A stretch of DNA of 64,000 bases from NCBI RefSeq assembly GCF_900090315.1, contig NZ_FMHZ01000002.1, positions 248,001-312,000 of the forward strand, in the 5' to 3' direction. This DNA comes from Micromonospora citrea (GTDB lineage Bacteria; Actinomycetota; Actinomycetes; Mycobacteriales; Micromonosporaceae). Within the stretch, counting starts at the first letter, position 1, and the number at the start of each line of letters is the position of its first letter. This document shows positions 42,277 to 51,310 of the stretch, in pieces. Position numbers and translations under genes: made by a program. The notes beneath the pieces were generated by a model that did not search any database, was not told the origin of the DNA, and was given only the letters and a program-made list of their open reading frames with translations.

Positions 42277-43548
42277 GTGCCCGCACTCAGAGTGAAGTCG
42301 CTCTACAAGATCTTCGGCAGCCGCACCGACGAGGCGATGCGACGTCTCGCCTCCGGCGCGCCCCGCGCCGAGGCGCTGGCCGGGCTGCCGGCCACGGCGG
42401 CCGTGATCGACGCGAACTTCGAGGTACGCCCCGGCGAGATCTTCGTCGTGATGGGCCTGTCCGGCTCCGGCAAGTCGACCCTCATCCGCATGCTCAACGG
42501 CCTGCTGCGCCCCACCACGGGCAGCGTGCGGGTCGACGGGGTCGAGTTGACCACGTTGAAGCCCGCGGCGCTGCGCAAGCTGCGACGGGAGAAGATCAGC
42601 ATGGTCTTCCAGCATTTCGCGCTCATGCCGCACCGGACTGTGCTGGAGAACGCCGGCTACGCGCTTGAGGTCGCCCGGCTACCGAAGGCCGAGCGGCGCG
42701 AGCGCGCCCTGAAGGCGCTGCGCATGGTCGGGCTCGAGGAGTGGGCGGACAAGCTCCCCCGCGACCTGTCCGGCGGCATGCGTCAGCGGGTCGGGCTGGC
42801 CCGCGCGCTCGCGGCCGGCACCGACATCCTGCTGATGGACGAGGCGTTCTCCGCGCTGGATCCGCTCATCCGCCGGGAGATCCAGGACCAGCTCCTCGAA
42901 CTCCAGGCCGAGCTGGGCAAGACCATCGTCTTCATCACCCACGACCTCAACGAGGCCATGCGGCTCGGCGACCGGATCGCGGTGATGCGGGACGGCCGGA
43001 TCGTCCAGATCGGCACGGCCGAGGAGATCCTCACCGACCCGGCCAACGACTACGTCGCGCAGTTCGTCGCCGACGTCGACCGGACCCGGATCCTGACCGC
43101 CGCGTCGGTGATGGAGAAGCCGCACCAGGTCCTGGACGTCAGTGCCGGTCCCCGGGTGGCCGCCAAGGCGCTGCGCGAGAGCCAGACCTCGGTGATCTAC
43201 GTGACCGGGCCGATGAAGAAGTTCCTCGGCACCGTCACCGAGGACGAGGTGCTTCGGGCGCTGCGCGAGGGTCGGCAGCGCCTCGACGGGTACGTGTCGA
43301 CCGAACGGGTCCGGACGGTGACCATGGACACGGCGGTGGCCGACCTCTTCGCCGACTGCGCGCAGAGCCAGCACCCGGTCGCCGTCCTCGACGACCGGGG
43401 GCGCCTGGCCGGCGTGATCCCCCGGATCACCCTGCTCAGCGCCCTGTCCAGCGCGAACCCGGAGGGTGGGTCCCCACCGCCGCCCCCGGCGGACCTGCCG
43501 GCGCGCTCCGAGGTCGAGCTGGTCGCCACGGAGGGAGAGCCGGCATGA
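42277..43548 (+). CDS. proV: Glycine betaine/proline ABC transporter ATPase (ProV/OpuAA type)
   Basis: A 423-residue ATPase driving osmoprotectant import. Walker A G-L-S-G-S-G-K-S-T, signature L-S-G-G-M-R-Q-R and Walker B I-L-L-M-D-E-A are intact. After about residue 275 comes a pair of CBS domains, typical of the OpuA/ProV ionic-strength sensor, and a Pro-rich tail. The GTG at 42277 has GGAGAGGGG upstream. The permease starts within its stop codon (ATGA) and the binding protein follows. Expression is probably osmotically controlled. Confidence 0.94.
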   Translation: MPALRVKSLYKIFGSRTDEAMRRLASGAPRAEALAGLPATAAVIDANFEVRPGEIFVVMGLSGSGKSTLIRMLNGLLRPTTGSVRVDGVELTTLKPAALRKLRREKISMVFQHFALMPHRTVLENAGYALEVARLPKAERRERALKALRMVGLEEWADKLPRDLSGGMRQRVGLARALAAGTDILLMDEAFSALDPLIRREIQDQLLELQAELGKTIVFITHDLNEAMRLGDRIAVMRDGRIVQIGTAEEILTDPANDYVAQFVADVDRTRILTAASVMEKPHQVLDVSAGPRVAAKALRESQTSVIYVTGPMKKFLGTVTEDEVLRALREGRQRLDGYVSTERVRTVTMDTAVADLFADCAQSQHPVAVLDDRGRLAGVIPRITLLSALSSANPEGGSPPPPPADLPARSEVELVATEGEPA

Positions 43549-44438
43549 GCACGACGCGGTCCCCGCTCGACGACTGGCTGCCCCGGATCCCGCTCGGCGC
43601 CTGGACCGAGGCCGCCGTCGACTGGGCCACCCGCACCCTGGGCCCGGTCTTCGACACGGTATCGGCCGTGGTCGAGGCCCTCGTCCGCCCGCTGGAGGAG
43701 CTGCTCACCGGCGTACCCGCGGTGGCGGTCGTGCTGGTCCTCGCCGGGCTCGGCTGGTGGCTGCGCGGCTGGAAGTTCGGGCTCGGCAGCGCCGTCGGCC
43801 TCGGCCTGGTGGCCGGGATGCCGTACTGGGAAGAGACCATGAGCACGCTCGCGCAGGTGCTCGTGGCCAGCGTGCTCGCCCTGGTGCTGGCGATCCCGCT
43901 CGGGGTCTTCATCGCGGAGAACCGCCGGGCGTCGGCCGTGGCCCGGCCGGTGCTGGATCTCATGCAGACGCTGCCCGCGTTCGTCTACCTGATCCCCGCG
44001 ATCTTCTTCTTCGGCATCGGCACGGTGCCCGGCGTCCTGGCCACGCTGGTGTTCAGCATGCCGCCGGGCGTACGCCTGACCGAGCTCGGCCTGCGCCAGG
44101 TGGACCGGGAGATCGTCCAGGCCGCGGAGTCGTTCGGCGCCCCGCCCTGGATGGTGCTGCTGCGCACCAAGCTGCCCCTGGCCCTGCCGACGATCATGAC
44201 CGGCGTCAACCAGGTGATCATGTTGGCGCTGTCCATGGTGGTCATCGCCGGCATGGTCGGTGCCGGCGGCCTCGGCGACGTGATCATGTTTGCCCTCTCC
44301 CAGGTCGAGGTGGGCAGCGGCTTCGAGGGCGGGATCGCCGTCGTGGTCCTCGCCGTGGTGCTCGACCGGCTCACCGACTCCGTGGGCGACCGGTTCCCGG
44401 CCGCGCGGGCGCAGCGCCTCGCGCGACAGGCCGCCTGA
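43545..44438 (+). CDS. proW: Glycine betaine/proline ABC permease (ProW type)
   Basis: A 297-residue inner-membrane permease with about seven hydrophobic segments. A hydrophilic N-terminal stretch of 45 residues is followed by segments with the E-x-x-M-S-T-L-A-Q-V-L start. The ATPase-docking loop reads A-A-E-S-F-G-A-P-P-W near residue 200. It overlaps proV by 4 bases and precedes the substrate-binding lipoprotein by 74 bases. Choline or proline betaine are possible alternative substrates. Confidence 0.93.
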   Translation: MSTTRSPLDDWLPRIPLGAWTEAAVDWATRTLGPVFDTVSAVVEALVRPLEELLTGVPAVAVVLVLAGLGWWLRGWKFGLGSAVGLGLVAGMPYWEETMSTLAQVLVASVLALVLAIPLGVFIAENRRASAVARPVLDLMQTLPAFVYLIPAIFFFGIGTVPGVLATLVFSMPPGVRLTELGLRQVDREIVQAAESFGAPPWMVLLRTKLPLALPTIMTGVNQVIMLALSMVVIAGMVGAGGLGDVIMFALSQVEVGSGFEGGIAVVVLAVVLDRLTDSVGDRFPAARAQRLARQAA

Positions 44439-44512
44439 CCGTCGCCCTCCGCCGGCGTCTCCTCTGCCCGCGTACGCGGGCCGCCGGCTGCCACCGATCA
44501 GGAAGGAAGATC

Positions 44513-45397
44513 GTGTTCAACACCTTGAAACGAGTCCTCGCCGTCGCGGTGACCGCCACCCTGGCCCTGGGTGCCGTCGCGTGCAGCGAGAAGTCGGACG
44601 GCCCGTCCGGCAGCGACAAGAAGATCACCATCGGCTACATGGCCTGGGACGAGGCGATCGCCGTCTCCCACCTGTGGCAGCACATCCTCGAGGAGAAGGG
44701 CTACCAGGTCCAGCTCAAGAACCTGGAGGCCGGTCTCGTCTACGGCGGGCTCGCGAGCGGCGACATCGACTTCTTCCTCGACGGCTGGCTGCCCCAGACC
44801 CACGCCTCCTATCTGGAGAAGTACGGCGACAAGCTGGAGAAGCTCGGCGTCTGGTACGAGGGCGCCAGCCTGAGCATCGCCGTTCCCGCGTACGTCGAGG
44901 GTGTCGAATCGCTGGCGGATCTGGCCGGCAAGGCCGACACCTTCGGTGGGGAGATCATCGGCATCGAGCCGGGCGCCGGCCTGACCAAGGCCACCCAGGA
45001 GAAGGTGCTGCCCGGGTACGGCCTGGACGGTGCGATGAAGCTGAAGACCTCCTCCACGCCGGCCATGCTGGCCGCGCTCGACGGCGCGATCACCGACAGG
45101 AAGCCGATCGTGGTCACCCTGTGGCACCCGCACTGGGCGTACGCCAAGTACGAGCTGAAGGACCTGGCCGACCCGAAGGGCACCCTGGGCGCGGCCGAGC
45201 AGATCAACACGTTCGGCCGCAAGGACTTCGGCAAGGACTTCCCCGAGGTGACGAAGATGCTCCAGCAGTTCAAGATGGACAGCCAGCAGCTCGCCTCGCT
45301 GGAGGACCTGATGTTCAACACCCACAAGGGTGACGAGAAGAAGGCCGTCGAGGAGTGGCTGAAGGCCAACCCCGACTACCTGAAGGCGCTCGCCTGA
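44513..45397 (+). CDS. Glycine betaine-binding lipoprotein (OpuAC/ProX type)
   Basis: A 294-residue solute-binding lipoprotein. A signal peptide ends in the lipobox G-A-V-A-C (Cys 24). The mature part has K-I-T-I-G-Y-M-A-W-D-E-A, D-I-D-F-F-L-D-G-W-L-P and W-H-P-H-W-A-Y; the tryptophans of such segments form the aromatic cage that holds the quaternary ammonium. The GTG start has AGGAAGGA upstream. It completes the osmoprotectant importer. Confidence 0.94.
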   Translation: MFNTLKRVLAVAVTATLALGAVACSEKSDGPSGSDKKITIGYMAWDEAIAVSHLWQHILEEKGYQVQLKNLEAGLVYGGLASGDIDFFLDGWLPQTHASYLEKYGDKLEKLGVWYEGASLSIAVPAYVEGVESLADLAGKADTFGGEIIGIEPGAGLTKATQEKVLPGYGLDGAMKLKTSSTPAMLAALDGAITDRKPIVVTLWHPHWAYAKYELKDLADPKGTLGAAEQINTFGRKDFGKDFPEVTKMLQQFKMDSQQLASLEDLMFNTHKGDEKKAVEEWLKANPDYLKALA

Positions 45398-45413
45398 CCG
45401 TGGGCCCAGCCCG

Positions 45414-45452
45414 CATGGTCGGGGCCCGCCGCATCGACGGGCCCCGGCCATG
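45414..45452 (+). terminator. 15-bp hairpin after the betaine operon
   Basis: The arms 45414-45428 and 45438-45452 pair along 15 bp with one G-U, around a 9-base loop, 16 bases after the stop of the binding-protein gene. It is a strong terminator candidate without a T-tract. The rest of the gap to 45651 shows nothing else. Confidence 0.75.
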
Positions 45453-45651
45453 GGCTTCGCGCGCGATTTCGCTCAGCCGTACCCGAGTCAGGACCCGTCG
45501 CGGACCTCCCCTCCGACGGTGCGCCGAGTCGGACCGCCCGCCTCGACCGGCGTCCGGTCGCGCGACAGTTCGCGCAGGGCCGCCCGGTCCGACCCGGCCG
45601 GCGGGGCCGGCCAACGCGCGCCGACCCGTACCGTTCTTGCGGCACCGACGT

Positions 45652-46545
45652 TCACCGCAGGGTGAGCGGGGTTTCGGATCCGACGCGGGCGAGCTTCTCC
45701 GGGTTGCGGACGTAGTAGAGGCCGGTGATGCCGGCGTCCTCGACACGGATCGCCATGACGCCGTCAACCTCGCCGTCCAGGCGTACGAGGAGTGCCGGGT
45801 TGCCGTTGACGACCGTCGGTTCACCGGTGAATGTGCCTCTCACCTTGCCCAGGCCACCGAGGAACATGCGGGCCACGTTCTCCGCGCCGAGGATCGGCCG
45901 CAGCGCGGCCTGCTTGACGCCGCCACCGTCGCCCACCAGCACGACGTCAGGGGCGAGCACGTCGAGGAGACCCTGCAGGTCCCTGCCTTCGACGGCGCGC
46001 TGGAACGCTCCCAGAGCCGCCCGGGTCTCGCTCGGGGAGACCGCCCGGCGGGGGCGGCGGGCATCGACGTGCCGGCGGGCGCGGTGCGCGATCTGGTGGA
46101 CGGCCGCAGGGCTCTTGTCGACGGCGGCCGCGATCTCGTCGTAGCTGACACCGAAGGCCTCACGCAGCACGAAGACGACGCGCTCGGTCGGCGACAGCGT
46201 CTCCAGGACGATCATGAGCGCCATCGACACGCTCTCGGCGAGCGCGACGTCCTCGACGACGTCTGGCGCGGTGAGCAGCGGCTCGGGCAGCCACGGACCG
46301 ACGTACGCCTCCTTGCGACGTTGCACGGCACGCAGCCGGTTGAGCGCCTGCCGGGTGGTGATGCGGATCAGGTACGCGCGCTGGTCGCGCACGTGCTCCG
46401 CGTCGACCTTGATCCACCGCAGCCAGGTTTCCTGGAGGACGTCCTCGGCGTCGGCCGCCGAGCCGAGCATCTCGTAGGCGACGGTGAAGAGCAGGTTGCG
46501 GTGGGCGACGAACGCCTCGGTCGCCCGGTCGGTGGCGTGGCTCAA
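45652..46545 (-). CDS. ECF41-type RNA polymerase sigma factor (SigJ-like)
   Basis: A 297-residue extracytoplasmic-function sigma factor. Region 2 (about residues 10-75; Q-E-T-W-L-R-W) and region 4 (about 120-175; S-Y-D-E-I-A-A-A-V) are followed by a SnoaL-like domain (about 185-290) that controls activity in place of an anti-sigma factor. The ECF41 marks W-L-P-E-P, D-G-G-G and N-P-E-K-L are present. Upstream lie DoxX and an NDH-2-like oxidoreductase; ECF41 factors usually govern such an adjacent redox gene. A candidate ECF41 promoter is seen before that oxidoreductase. Confidence 0.93.
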   Translation of the reverse strand: MSHATDRATEAFVAHRNLLFTVAYEMLGSAADAEDVLQETWLRWIKVDAEHVRDQRAYLIRITTRQALNRLRAVQRRKEAYVGPWLPEPLLTAPDVVEDVALAESVSMALMIVLETLSPTERVVFVLREAFGVSYDEIAAAVDKSPAAVHQIAHRARRHVDARRPRRAVSPSETRAALGAFQRAVEGRDLQGLLDVLAPDVVLVGDGGGVKQAALRPILGAENVARMFLGGLGKVRGTFTGEPTVVNGNPALLVRLDGEVDGVMAIRVEDAGITGLYYVRNPEKLARVGSETPLTLR

Positions 46546-46641
46546 TTCTCGACCCTTCTTCCTCGCTGCGGTGCTGGTCGCTGACGGCTCTCGCTCGCGC
46601 GAGGCCCTGGTCCTGTCTGCGCTGCTGCCGGCGCTTCGTCG

Positions 46642-47025
46642 TCAGGCGGCGAACGGCTCGACGACGAAGCGCCCCCACGCGATGAAGACGGCGAGCGCGA
46701 CATAGCACATGTTCACCGCTATCAATGTGAACTGACCGAGGCGGTAGTGGATGACCGCCGCGCCGAGCATGAGCAGGACCCAACAGACGGCGGTCACCGG
46801 CACCAGGAACGGTGCGACGTGGAGCACGGCGGGCAGGACCAGGCCAGCCGCGGCCAGGAGTTCGAGGATCCCGATGCTCCTGACGAAGCCGGCGCTGGCG
46901 TGTCCGGTCCATTCCCCGCCCTTCAGCGCAGCCAGTTTCTCCTTGGGTACGAGCGTCTTGGTGATGCCGCCGGTGAGGGAGACTGCCGCCAGCAGTCCGG
47001 CAGCAATCCACAGAGCGAGGTTCAT
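46642..47025 (-). CDS. DoxX-family membrane protein
   Basis: A 127-residue protein with four hydrophobic segments of the DoxX/DoxX-like family. The segment G-I-T-K-T-L-V-P and the G-I-L-E-L-L-A-A-A-G-L motif near residue 55 are typical. Its ATG overlaps the stop of the oxidoreductase gene, so the two are translated together. Such pairs are linked to thiol or quinone redox homeostasis in actinobacteria. It lies 96 bases upstream of the ECF41 gene on the same strand. Confidence 0.88.
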   Translation of the reverse strand: MNLALWIAAGLLAAVSLTGGITKTLVPKEKLAALKGGEWTGHASAGFVRSIGILELLAAAGLVLPAVLHVAPFLVPVTAVCWVLLMLGAAVIHYRLGQFTLIAVNMCYVALAVFIAWGRFVVEPFAA

Positions 47026-48245
47026 ACGGTTCGTCCTGCCTCGGGTAGGTGACTGGTGGCCGTTCGGCGGGGCAGCGCCTGGCCGCGCCTGGCCCGCAGC
47101 ACCTCCTGGCGCTTGTCGTCCCCGACCCAGGTGAGCGAACCCGGTCTGCGTGCCTCGTCCGCCAGATGCTTGACGGTGTGCTTGCAGACGAACTCCTTGA
47201 GCCGCGCGCCCGGGCCGCCGCCGATGTACCACCCGTTCGCGGTGTCGTCCCTCGAGGCGAACTGGAAGATTCCGGCGCGCCGCCCCAGGCTGATGCACTG
47301 GCCGAAGAACCCCAGGGCGATGGGCGTCGGCTGCTCGCCCGCGATCCGGGCCAGCACGGTGTCGGCGGCGTGCGCGCCGATCCTCGTGGCGGCCTGGCAG
47401 CTCATCCGGAAGGGCAGGTCCGACGGAGCCGCCGAATCTCCGGCGGCGACGATGCGCGCGTCGTCCACGCTGGTGGACGTCTCGTCGGTGAGCAGGCGGC
47501 CCAGCGCGTCGGTGGTCAGCCCGCTGCGGCCGGCCAGGTCCGGCACGCCGAACCCGGCGGTCCAGATGGTCACCTGGCTCGGCAGCGTGCGTCCGCCGTC
47601 GAGTCGCACGGCGTCGCGGGTCACCGCCGTCACCCTCGCGCTGGGTCCGTCGAGCACGGTCACCCCGAGCCTGGCCAGCCGCCTGGCGACCGAGCGCCGA
47701 CCCCGCGGGTGCAGATACGGGCCGAGCACGCCGCCGCAGACCAGGGTCACCGTTCGGCCCGCCTCCGCCAGCTCGGCGGCGGTCTCGATGCCGGTCGGGC
47801 CGGCGCCGACCACCGTCACGGGGGCCGTCGCCGGCGCGGCGGCGACGACCGGCCGCAGCCGTCGGGCCTCCTCCAGGCTGGCGATCGGAAAGGCGTACTC
47901 GGCAGCTCCGGGCACGCCCGGGTCGGCGCTGCCGCTGCCCACCGCGTAGATCAGGTAGTCGTAGCCCACCGTGTCGCCGGTCGCCAGCGTCACGGTGCGC
48001 TCGGCCGCGTCGATCAGGGTCACCGCGTCGACCACTGGTCGGACGCCCTCGGCCAGGACCTCTCGATAGTCGACGACCGCGTCGTCGGACCCGCCCACCA
48101 GTTGGTGCAGGCGGATCCGCTCGACGAACACCCGGCGCGGATTGATCAACGTCACGGCCGCGTCGTCGCGCCGCCTCAGCCGATTGGCCGCCATGACGCC
48201 GGCGTACCCGCCGCCGATCACGACCACGTCAACGTTCCCAGTCAT
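47022..48245 (-). CDS. NDH-2-like NAD(P)/FAD-dependent oxidoreductase
   Basis: A 407-residue flavoprotein of the pyridine nucleotide-disulphide/NADH dehydrogenase type II group. The FAD-binding motif V-I-G-G-G-Y-A-G is at residues 9-16, the NAD(P)-binding V-G-A-G-P-T-G-I-E near 147, and the second FAD motif R-I-V-A-A-G-D near 265. It lacks a clear C-terminal membrane helix. It is the first gene of the ECF41 block, overlapping DoxX, and its promoter region carries a TGTCAGA-N16-TGTC element. This fits ECF41 control of an oxidoreductase. Confidence 0.9.
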   Translation of the reverse strand: MTGNVDVVVIGGGYAGVMAANRLRRRDDAAVTLINPRRVFVERIRLHQLVGGSDDAVVDYREVLAEGVRPVVDAVTLIDAAERTVTLATGDTVGYDYLIYAVGSGSADPGVPGAAEYAFPIASLEEARRLRPVVAAAPATAPVTVVGAGPTGIETAAELAEAGRTVTLVCGGVLGPYLHPRGRRSVARRLARLGVTVLDGPSARVTAVTRDAVRLDGGRTLPSQVTIWTAGFGVPDLAGRSGLTTDALGRLLTDETSTSVDDARIVAAGDSAAPSDLPFRMSCQAATRIGAHAADTVLARIAGEQPTPIALGFFGQCISLGRRAGIFQFASRDDTANGWYIGGGPGARLKEFVCKHTVKHLADEARRPGSLTWVGDDKRQEVLRARRGQALPRRTATSHLPEAGRTV

Positions 48246-48279
48246 GGCGTCTCCTCCGTCTTCAGGGATTCAGCCTCAA

Positions 48280-48306
48280 GACACCGCGCGACCGACCGTT
48301 CTGACA
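48280..48306 (-). promoter_or_regulatory. Candidate ECF41 promoter
   Basis: On the minus strand TGTCAGA (48306-48300) is separated by 16 bases from TGTC (48283-48280). As I recall the ECF41 consensus, TGTCACA and CGTC at this spacing, each element differs by one base. It lies 35 bases before the oxidoreductase start. Confidence 0.5.
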
Positions 48307-48369
48307 TCGTGTGAGGTACGCCACTGTCGAGTCGCTGGTTCGATGGCGGAGGCAGGCGATGCTGGAGCG

Positions 48370-49461
48370 GTGAACGTCGACGACGGTGGCGAGGAGCGTC
48401 CTCGGGTGGGGGTGCCGGGGCGACTGGCGGCCTTCCTGCTGGGTGCCACGGGGGCGATGGGCTACAACCTGCTGAGCACCACGGTGGGCTACCGGGGGGT
48501 TGCGGTCACGCTGGCGGTCGGGGCGGTCCTGGCGGCCGCCAACTGGGTTCGGGGGTTACCTCCGCGGGCGCCGCTGGTTCGCTACGCCCTCCGGGTGCTG
48601 CTGGCGCTGGCACTGGTGGCGGCGGTGGTCGCGATGACGACCCCACGAGGGTTCGCCGGCCCGGCGGTACTGCTCTCGGCGGGGTTGGTCGCCGCAGCCG
48701 TGGTCATCCCCGCCGACCTCGTCGTCGCCGGGCTGTTGGCCTTCCTCACGGCGTTCGCGGGGCTGGGGTTGGCGTTCGTCGACGTCGGGCTGGCGGAGAT
48801 GAGAGACGGCGATGCCTCGTTCGGTGCCGCCTTGGTTGCCGCCGGCGTGCTGCTCGGCCTCCAGGTCCTCAGGGCGGGCAGGAGCAGTGTGACGGCCGGC
48901 GGCCCTGCTCGGTCGCCGGAGCGGAGCGGGGCGCCCGAAGGGGGCATCCGAGCGCACCGCCTCGGCCAGGGCCGCGCTGGTCAGGTGACCGGGCGGACAG
49001 ACGAGTGGGTCTTCCGGGGTACCCACCTGGCGTCGACGATCGGCGGCGTGGTGTTCATCGGCGGCGGGACGGCGGTACTGGTCCGCGACGGAGCCACGTT
49101 CGGCCTGGTCATCGCCGCCTTCGGGCTGGGGCTCGTGGCCTGCGGGCTGGCGCAGCTGCTCGGCAGCGTCACGCTGTGGGGCGTGGCGGCCGTCAGTGCC
49201 GGTGCCGCGTTCGCCGGCACCGGGCTGGGAGCGTTGCGCGACGACCAGGTGGTGGCCGGTGCGGGCATGATCGGCGTGGGGCTGGTTCTCGTTCCCGCCG
49301 GTGGGCTGATGATCCTGCACCAGGTGGGAGTGGATCGGGTGCTCCGGTGGCTGGGACGTCTGACCAGCGAGCCGGCCGCGACGCCCGGCACCGGGGCCGC
49401 TGCGGCGGGGCGCGGGCCGAGCGACGGCATCGACCGTCGGCCAGGCACCAGAACCCCCTGA
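48370..49461 (+). CDS. Multi-pass membrane protein, unknown
   Basis: A 363-residue protein with about nine or ten hydrophobic segments in two blocks, separated by a hydrophilic linker near residues 175-215. The C-terminal 40 residues are polar and rich in Ala, Gly and Pro. It is divergent from the oxidoreductase gene. The start is uncertain: GTG 48370 has GGAG only 2 bases away, and an in-frame ATG at 48343 lacks a ribosome-binding site. No family is recognised; a transporter or sensor role cannot be told from the sequence. Confidence 0.65.
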   Translation: MNVDDGGEERPRVGVPGRLAAFLLGATGAMGYNLLSTTVGYRGVAVTLAVGAVLAAANWVRGLPPRAPLVRYALRVLLALALVAAVVAMTTPRGFAGPAVLLSAGLVAAAVVIPADLVVAGLLAFLTAFAGLGLAFVDVGLAEMRDGDASFGAALVAAGVLLGLQVLRAGRSSVTAGGPARSPERSGAPEGGIRAHRLGQGRAGQVTGRTDEWVFRGTHLASTIGGVVFIGGGTAVLVRDGATFGLVIAAFGLGLVACGLAQLLGSVTLWGVAAVSAGAAFAGTGLGALRDDQVVAGAGMIGVGLVLVPAGGLMILHQVGVDRVLRWLGRLTSEPAATPGTGAAAAGRGPSDGIDRRPGTRTP

Positions 49462-49475
49462 GTCGCGCCCGCGCG

Positions 49476-49931
49476 TCAGCCGACGCGGACCTCGGTCGAG
49501 GGCGCCGGTGTCGCGGGGGTCGGGCCGTGACACTGGTGGTCGCCGGCGTTGTCGGGGTCGAGGAGGTCCTCGTACACGCCGACCTTGAACCTGATCAGGT
49601 CCAGGCACTCGGTCAGCTTGCCGATCTGGGTGGTGACGCTCGTCTGGTGCTCGCGCATGAGCGCGAGTCGTTCCTCCTCGTTTCCGGCTCCCTGCCTGAC
49701 GAGGTCGGCGTAGCGGCGCAGGGCGGGCAGGGGCATGCCGGAGGCGCGCAGGATGATGCAGACGGTGAGCCAGTCCACGTCATCCTGGCTGTAGACGCGG
49801 CGCCCGCCGGGCCCGCGCCGCACCGGATTGACGAAAAGGCCCTCGTGCTCATAGAAGCGCAACGCGTGCACGCTCAAGCCGGTGCGTTCGGCGACCTGCC
49901 CGATGCTCAGATTGGTGGTGACCTCAGCCAT
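49476..49931 (-). CDS. MerR-family transcriptional regulator
   Basis: A 151-residue regulator. The N-terminal winged helix reads S-I-G-Q-V-A-E-R-T-G-L-S-V-H-A-L-R-F-Y-E-H-E-G-L, then G-G-R-R-V-Y and the coiled-coil dimer helix (about residues 78-120). The C-terminal tail has H, C and H residues that could bind a metal, though no clear metal motif is seen. It is divergent from an aldo-keto reductase whose promoter has the 19-bp spacer and palindrome typical of MerR activation, so it probably controls that gene. Confidence 0.93.
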   Translation of the reverse strand: MAEVTTNLSIGQVAERTGLSVHALRFYEHEGLFVNPVRRGPGGRRVYSQDDVDWLTVCIILRASGMPLPALRRYADLVRQGAGNEEERLALMREHQTSVTTQIGKLTECLDLIRFKVGVYEDLLDPDNAGDHQCHGPTPATPAPSTEVRVG

Positions 49932-49949
49932 ACCGCTCAGGCTAGTGGC

Positions 49950-49980
49950 TTGACCTAGAGTCGACTCCAGCTCCTAGGGT
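49950..49980 (+). promoter_or_regulatory. MerR-type promoter with 19-bp spacer
   Basis: TTGACC (49950-49955) and TAGGGT (49975-49980) are separated by 19 bases, the stretched spacing that MerR regulators correct by DNA twisting. The spacer holds the palindrome GAGTCGACTC, near-perfect over 16 bases. It drives the aldo-keto reductase gene. Confidence 0.7.
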
Positions 49981-50046
49981 TCCCCGTGCGATCGACGCTT
50001 CTGTCGCCTCGTGCAATCACGGCTGAACCAGTAAGGAAGCAGCACC

Positions 50047-51096
50047 ATGCGCTATCGCACCCTCGGTGGGACCGGCATCGAAGTCAGCGCCTACTGCCTC
50101 GGGACCATGATGTTCCAGGATGGCTTCAACTCCGACCACGACGATTGCGTCCGCATCATCCATGCCGCCCTCGACCAGGGAATCAACTTCGTCGACACTG
50201 CCGACATGTACGGACAGGGCGAGTCCGAGGAGATCGTGGGAAAGGCGCTGCGGGGGCGCCGTGACGACGTCGTACTGGCCACCAAGGTGCACTTCCAGAT
50301 GGGCGAGGGCCGCAACCGCAGTGGCAACTCGCGTCGTTGGATCATCAGGGCGGTCGAGGACAGTCTCCGGCGACTGGACACCGACTGGATCGACCTCTAT
50401 CAGGTCCACCGCCCCGACGACTCGACCGACATCGAGGAGACGCTCTCGGTACTCAGCGACCTCGTCCATCAGGGAAAGATCCGCGCCTTCGGCTGCTCGA
50501 CGTTTCCCGCCGAAGAGATCGTGGAGGCGCACCACGTCTCCGAGCGTCGCGGCCTCGGCCGTTTCCGCACAGAGCAGCCGCCGTATTCGATCCTGGCCCG
50601 CGGCATCGAGGCCTCGCTCCTGCCCGTCTGCCAGCGCTACGGAATGGGCGTGCTGGTCTGGAGCCCACTGGCCTTCGGGTTCCTCACCGGCCGGTACCGT
50701 AAGAACCAACCCATCGACCTGTCGACCGGCCGTCCCACGATCCGGCCGGCGCTGTTCGATCCCGACAACGCGCAGAATGCCGCCAAGCTCGACGCCGTCG
50801 AACACCTCGTAGAACTCGCGGAGAACATCGGCTGCACCCTCCCGCAGCTGGCCATCGCGTTCACCGTTGCCCACCCCGCCGTCACCTCGGCGATCATCGG
50901 GCCGCGGACCATGCCGCAGCTGGAGGATCTCCTCAAGGGCGCCGCGCTCATCCTGGACGATGCGACCCTCGACAGGGTCGACGAAATCGTGCCGCCCGGA
51001 ACCAACCTGTACAACCCCAACGCTCTGGTGCCCCCGCGTTCACTCACCGACACGGCGCTGCGTCGCCGCCCGCTCACCGACCGCGCGGCCGCGTGA
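50047..51096 (+). CDS. Aldo/keto reductase
   Basis: A 349-residue TIM-barrel NADPH-dependent reductase of the AKR family. The catalytic residues are visible in order: Asp and Tyr in V-D-T-A-D-M-Y, Lys in V-L-A-T-K-V-H and His in Y-Q-V-H-R. The NADP-binding G-P-R-T segment is near residue 285. It reduces an aldehyde or ketone, with YghZ/YajO-like enzymes the closest by feel. The ATG at 50047 has AAGGAAG upstream. A MerR-type promoter precedes it. Confidence 0.94.
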   Translation: MRYRTLGGTGIEVSAYCLGTMMFQDGFNSDHDDCVRIIHAALDQGINFVDTADMYGQGESEEIVGKALRGRRDDVVLATKVHFQMGEGRNRSGNSRRWIIRAVEDSLRRLDTDWIDLYQVHRPDDSTDIEETLSVLSDLVHQGKIRAFGCSTFPAEEIVEAHHVSERRGLGRFRTEQPPYSILARGIEASLLPVCQRYGMGVLVWSPLAFGFLTGRYRKNQPIDLSTGRPTIRPALFDPDNAQNAAKLDAVEHLVELAENIGCTLPQLAIAFTVAHPAVTSAIIGPRTMPQLEDLLKGAALILDDATLDRVDEIVPPGTNLYNPNALVPPRSLTDTALRRRPLTDRAAA

Positions 51097-51121
51097 GCTG
51101 ATTGCGGCGGGCTGGATCTCC

Positions 51122-51160
51122 GGCGCGAGGGAGACGGGGCGTCCCCGTCTCCCTCGCGCC
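51122..51160. terminator. Perfect 18-bp bidirectional hairpin
   Basis: The arms 51122-51139 and 51143-51160 match exactly around a 3-base loop. It lies between the end of the aldo-keto reductase gene and the convergent hypothetical gene, so it can terminate both. Confidence 0.85.
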
Positions 51161-51310
51161 CCCTTCGAGCCTTCCGGTTCGGGCTCGGCCACGCTCGGCC
51201 GACGATGTGCCGCAGTTCCTCCCGGCAGCGGTGGTGGAGGATCCGCGCCTGGCGGCAGTGTCCGCAGTATGTCCGAGCGCCGTCGTCACCGACCGCGGCT
51301 GTTTCGCGGG

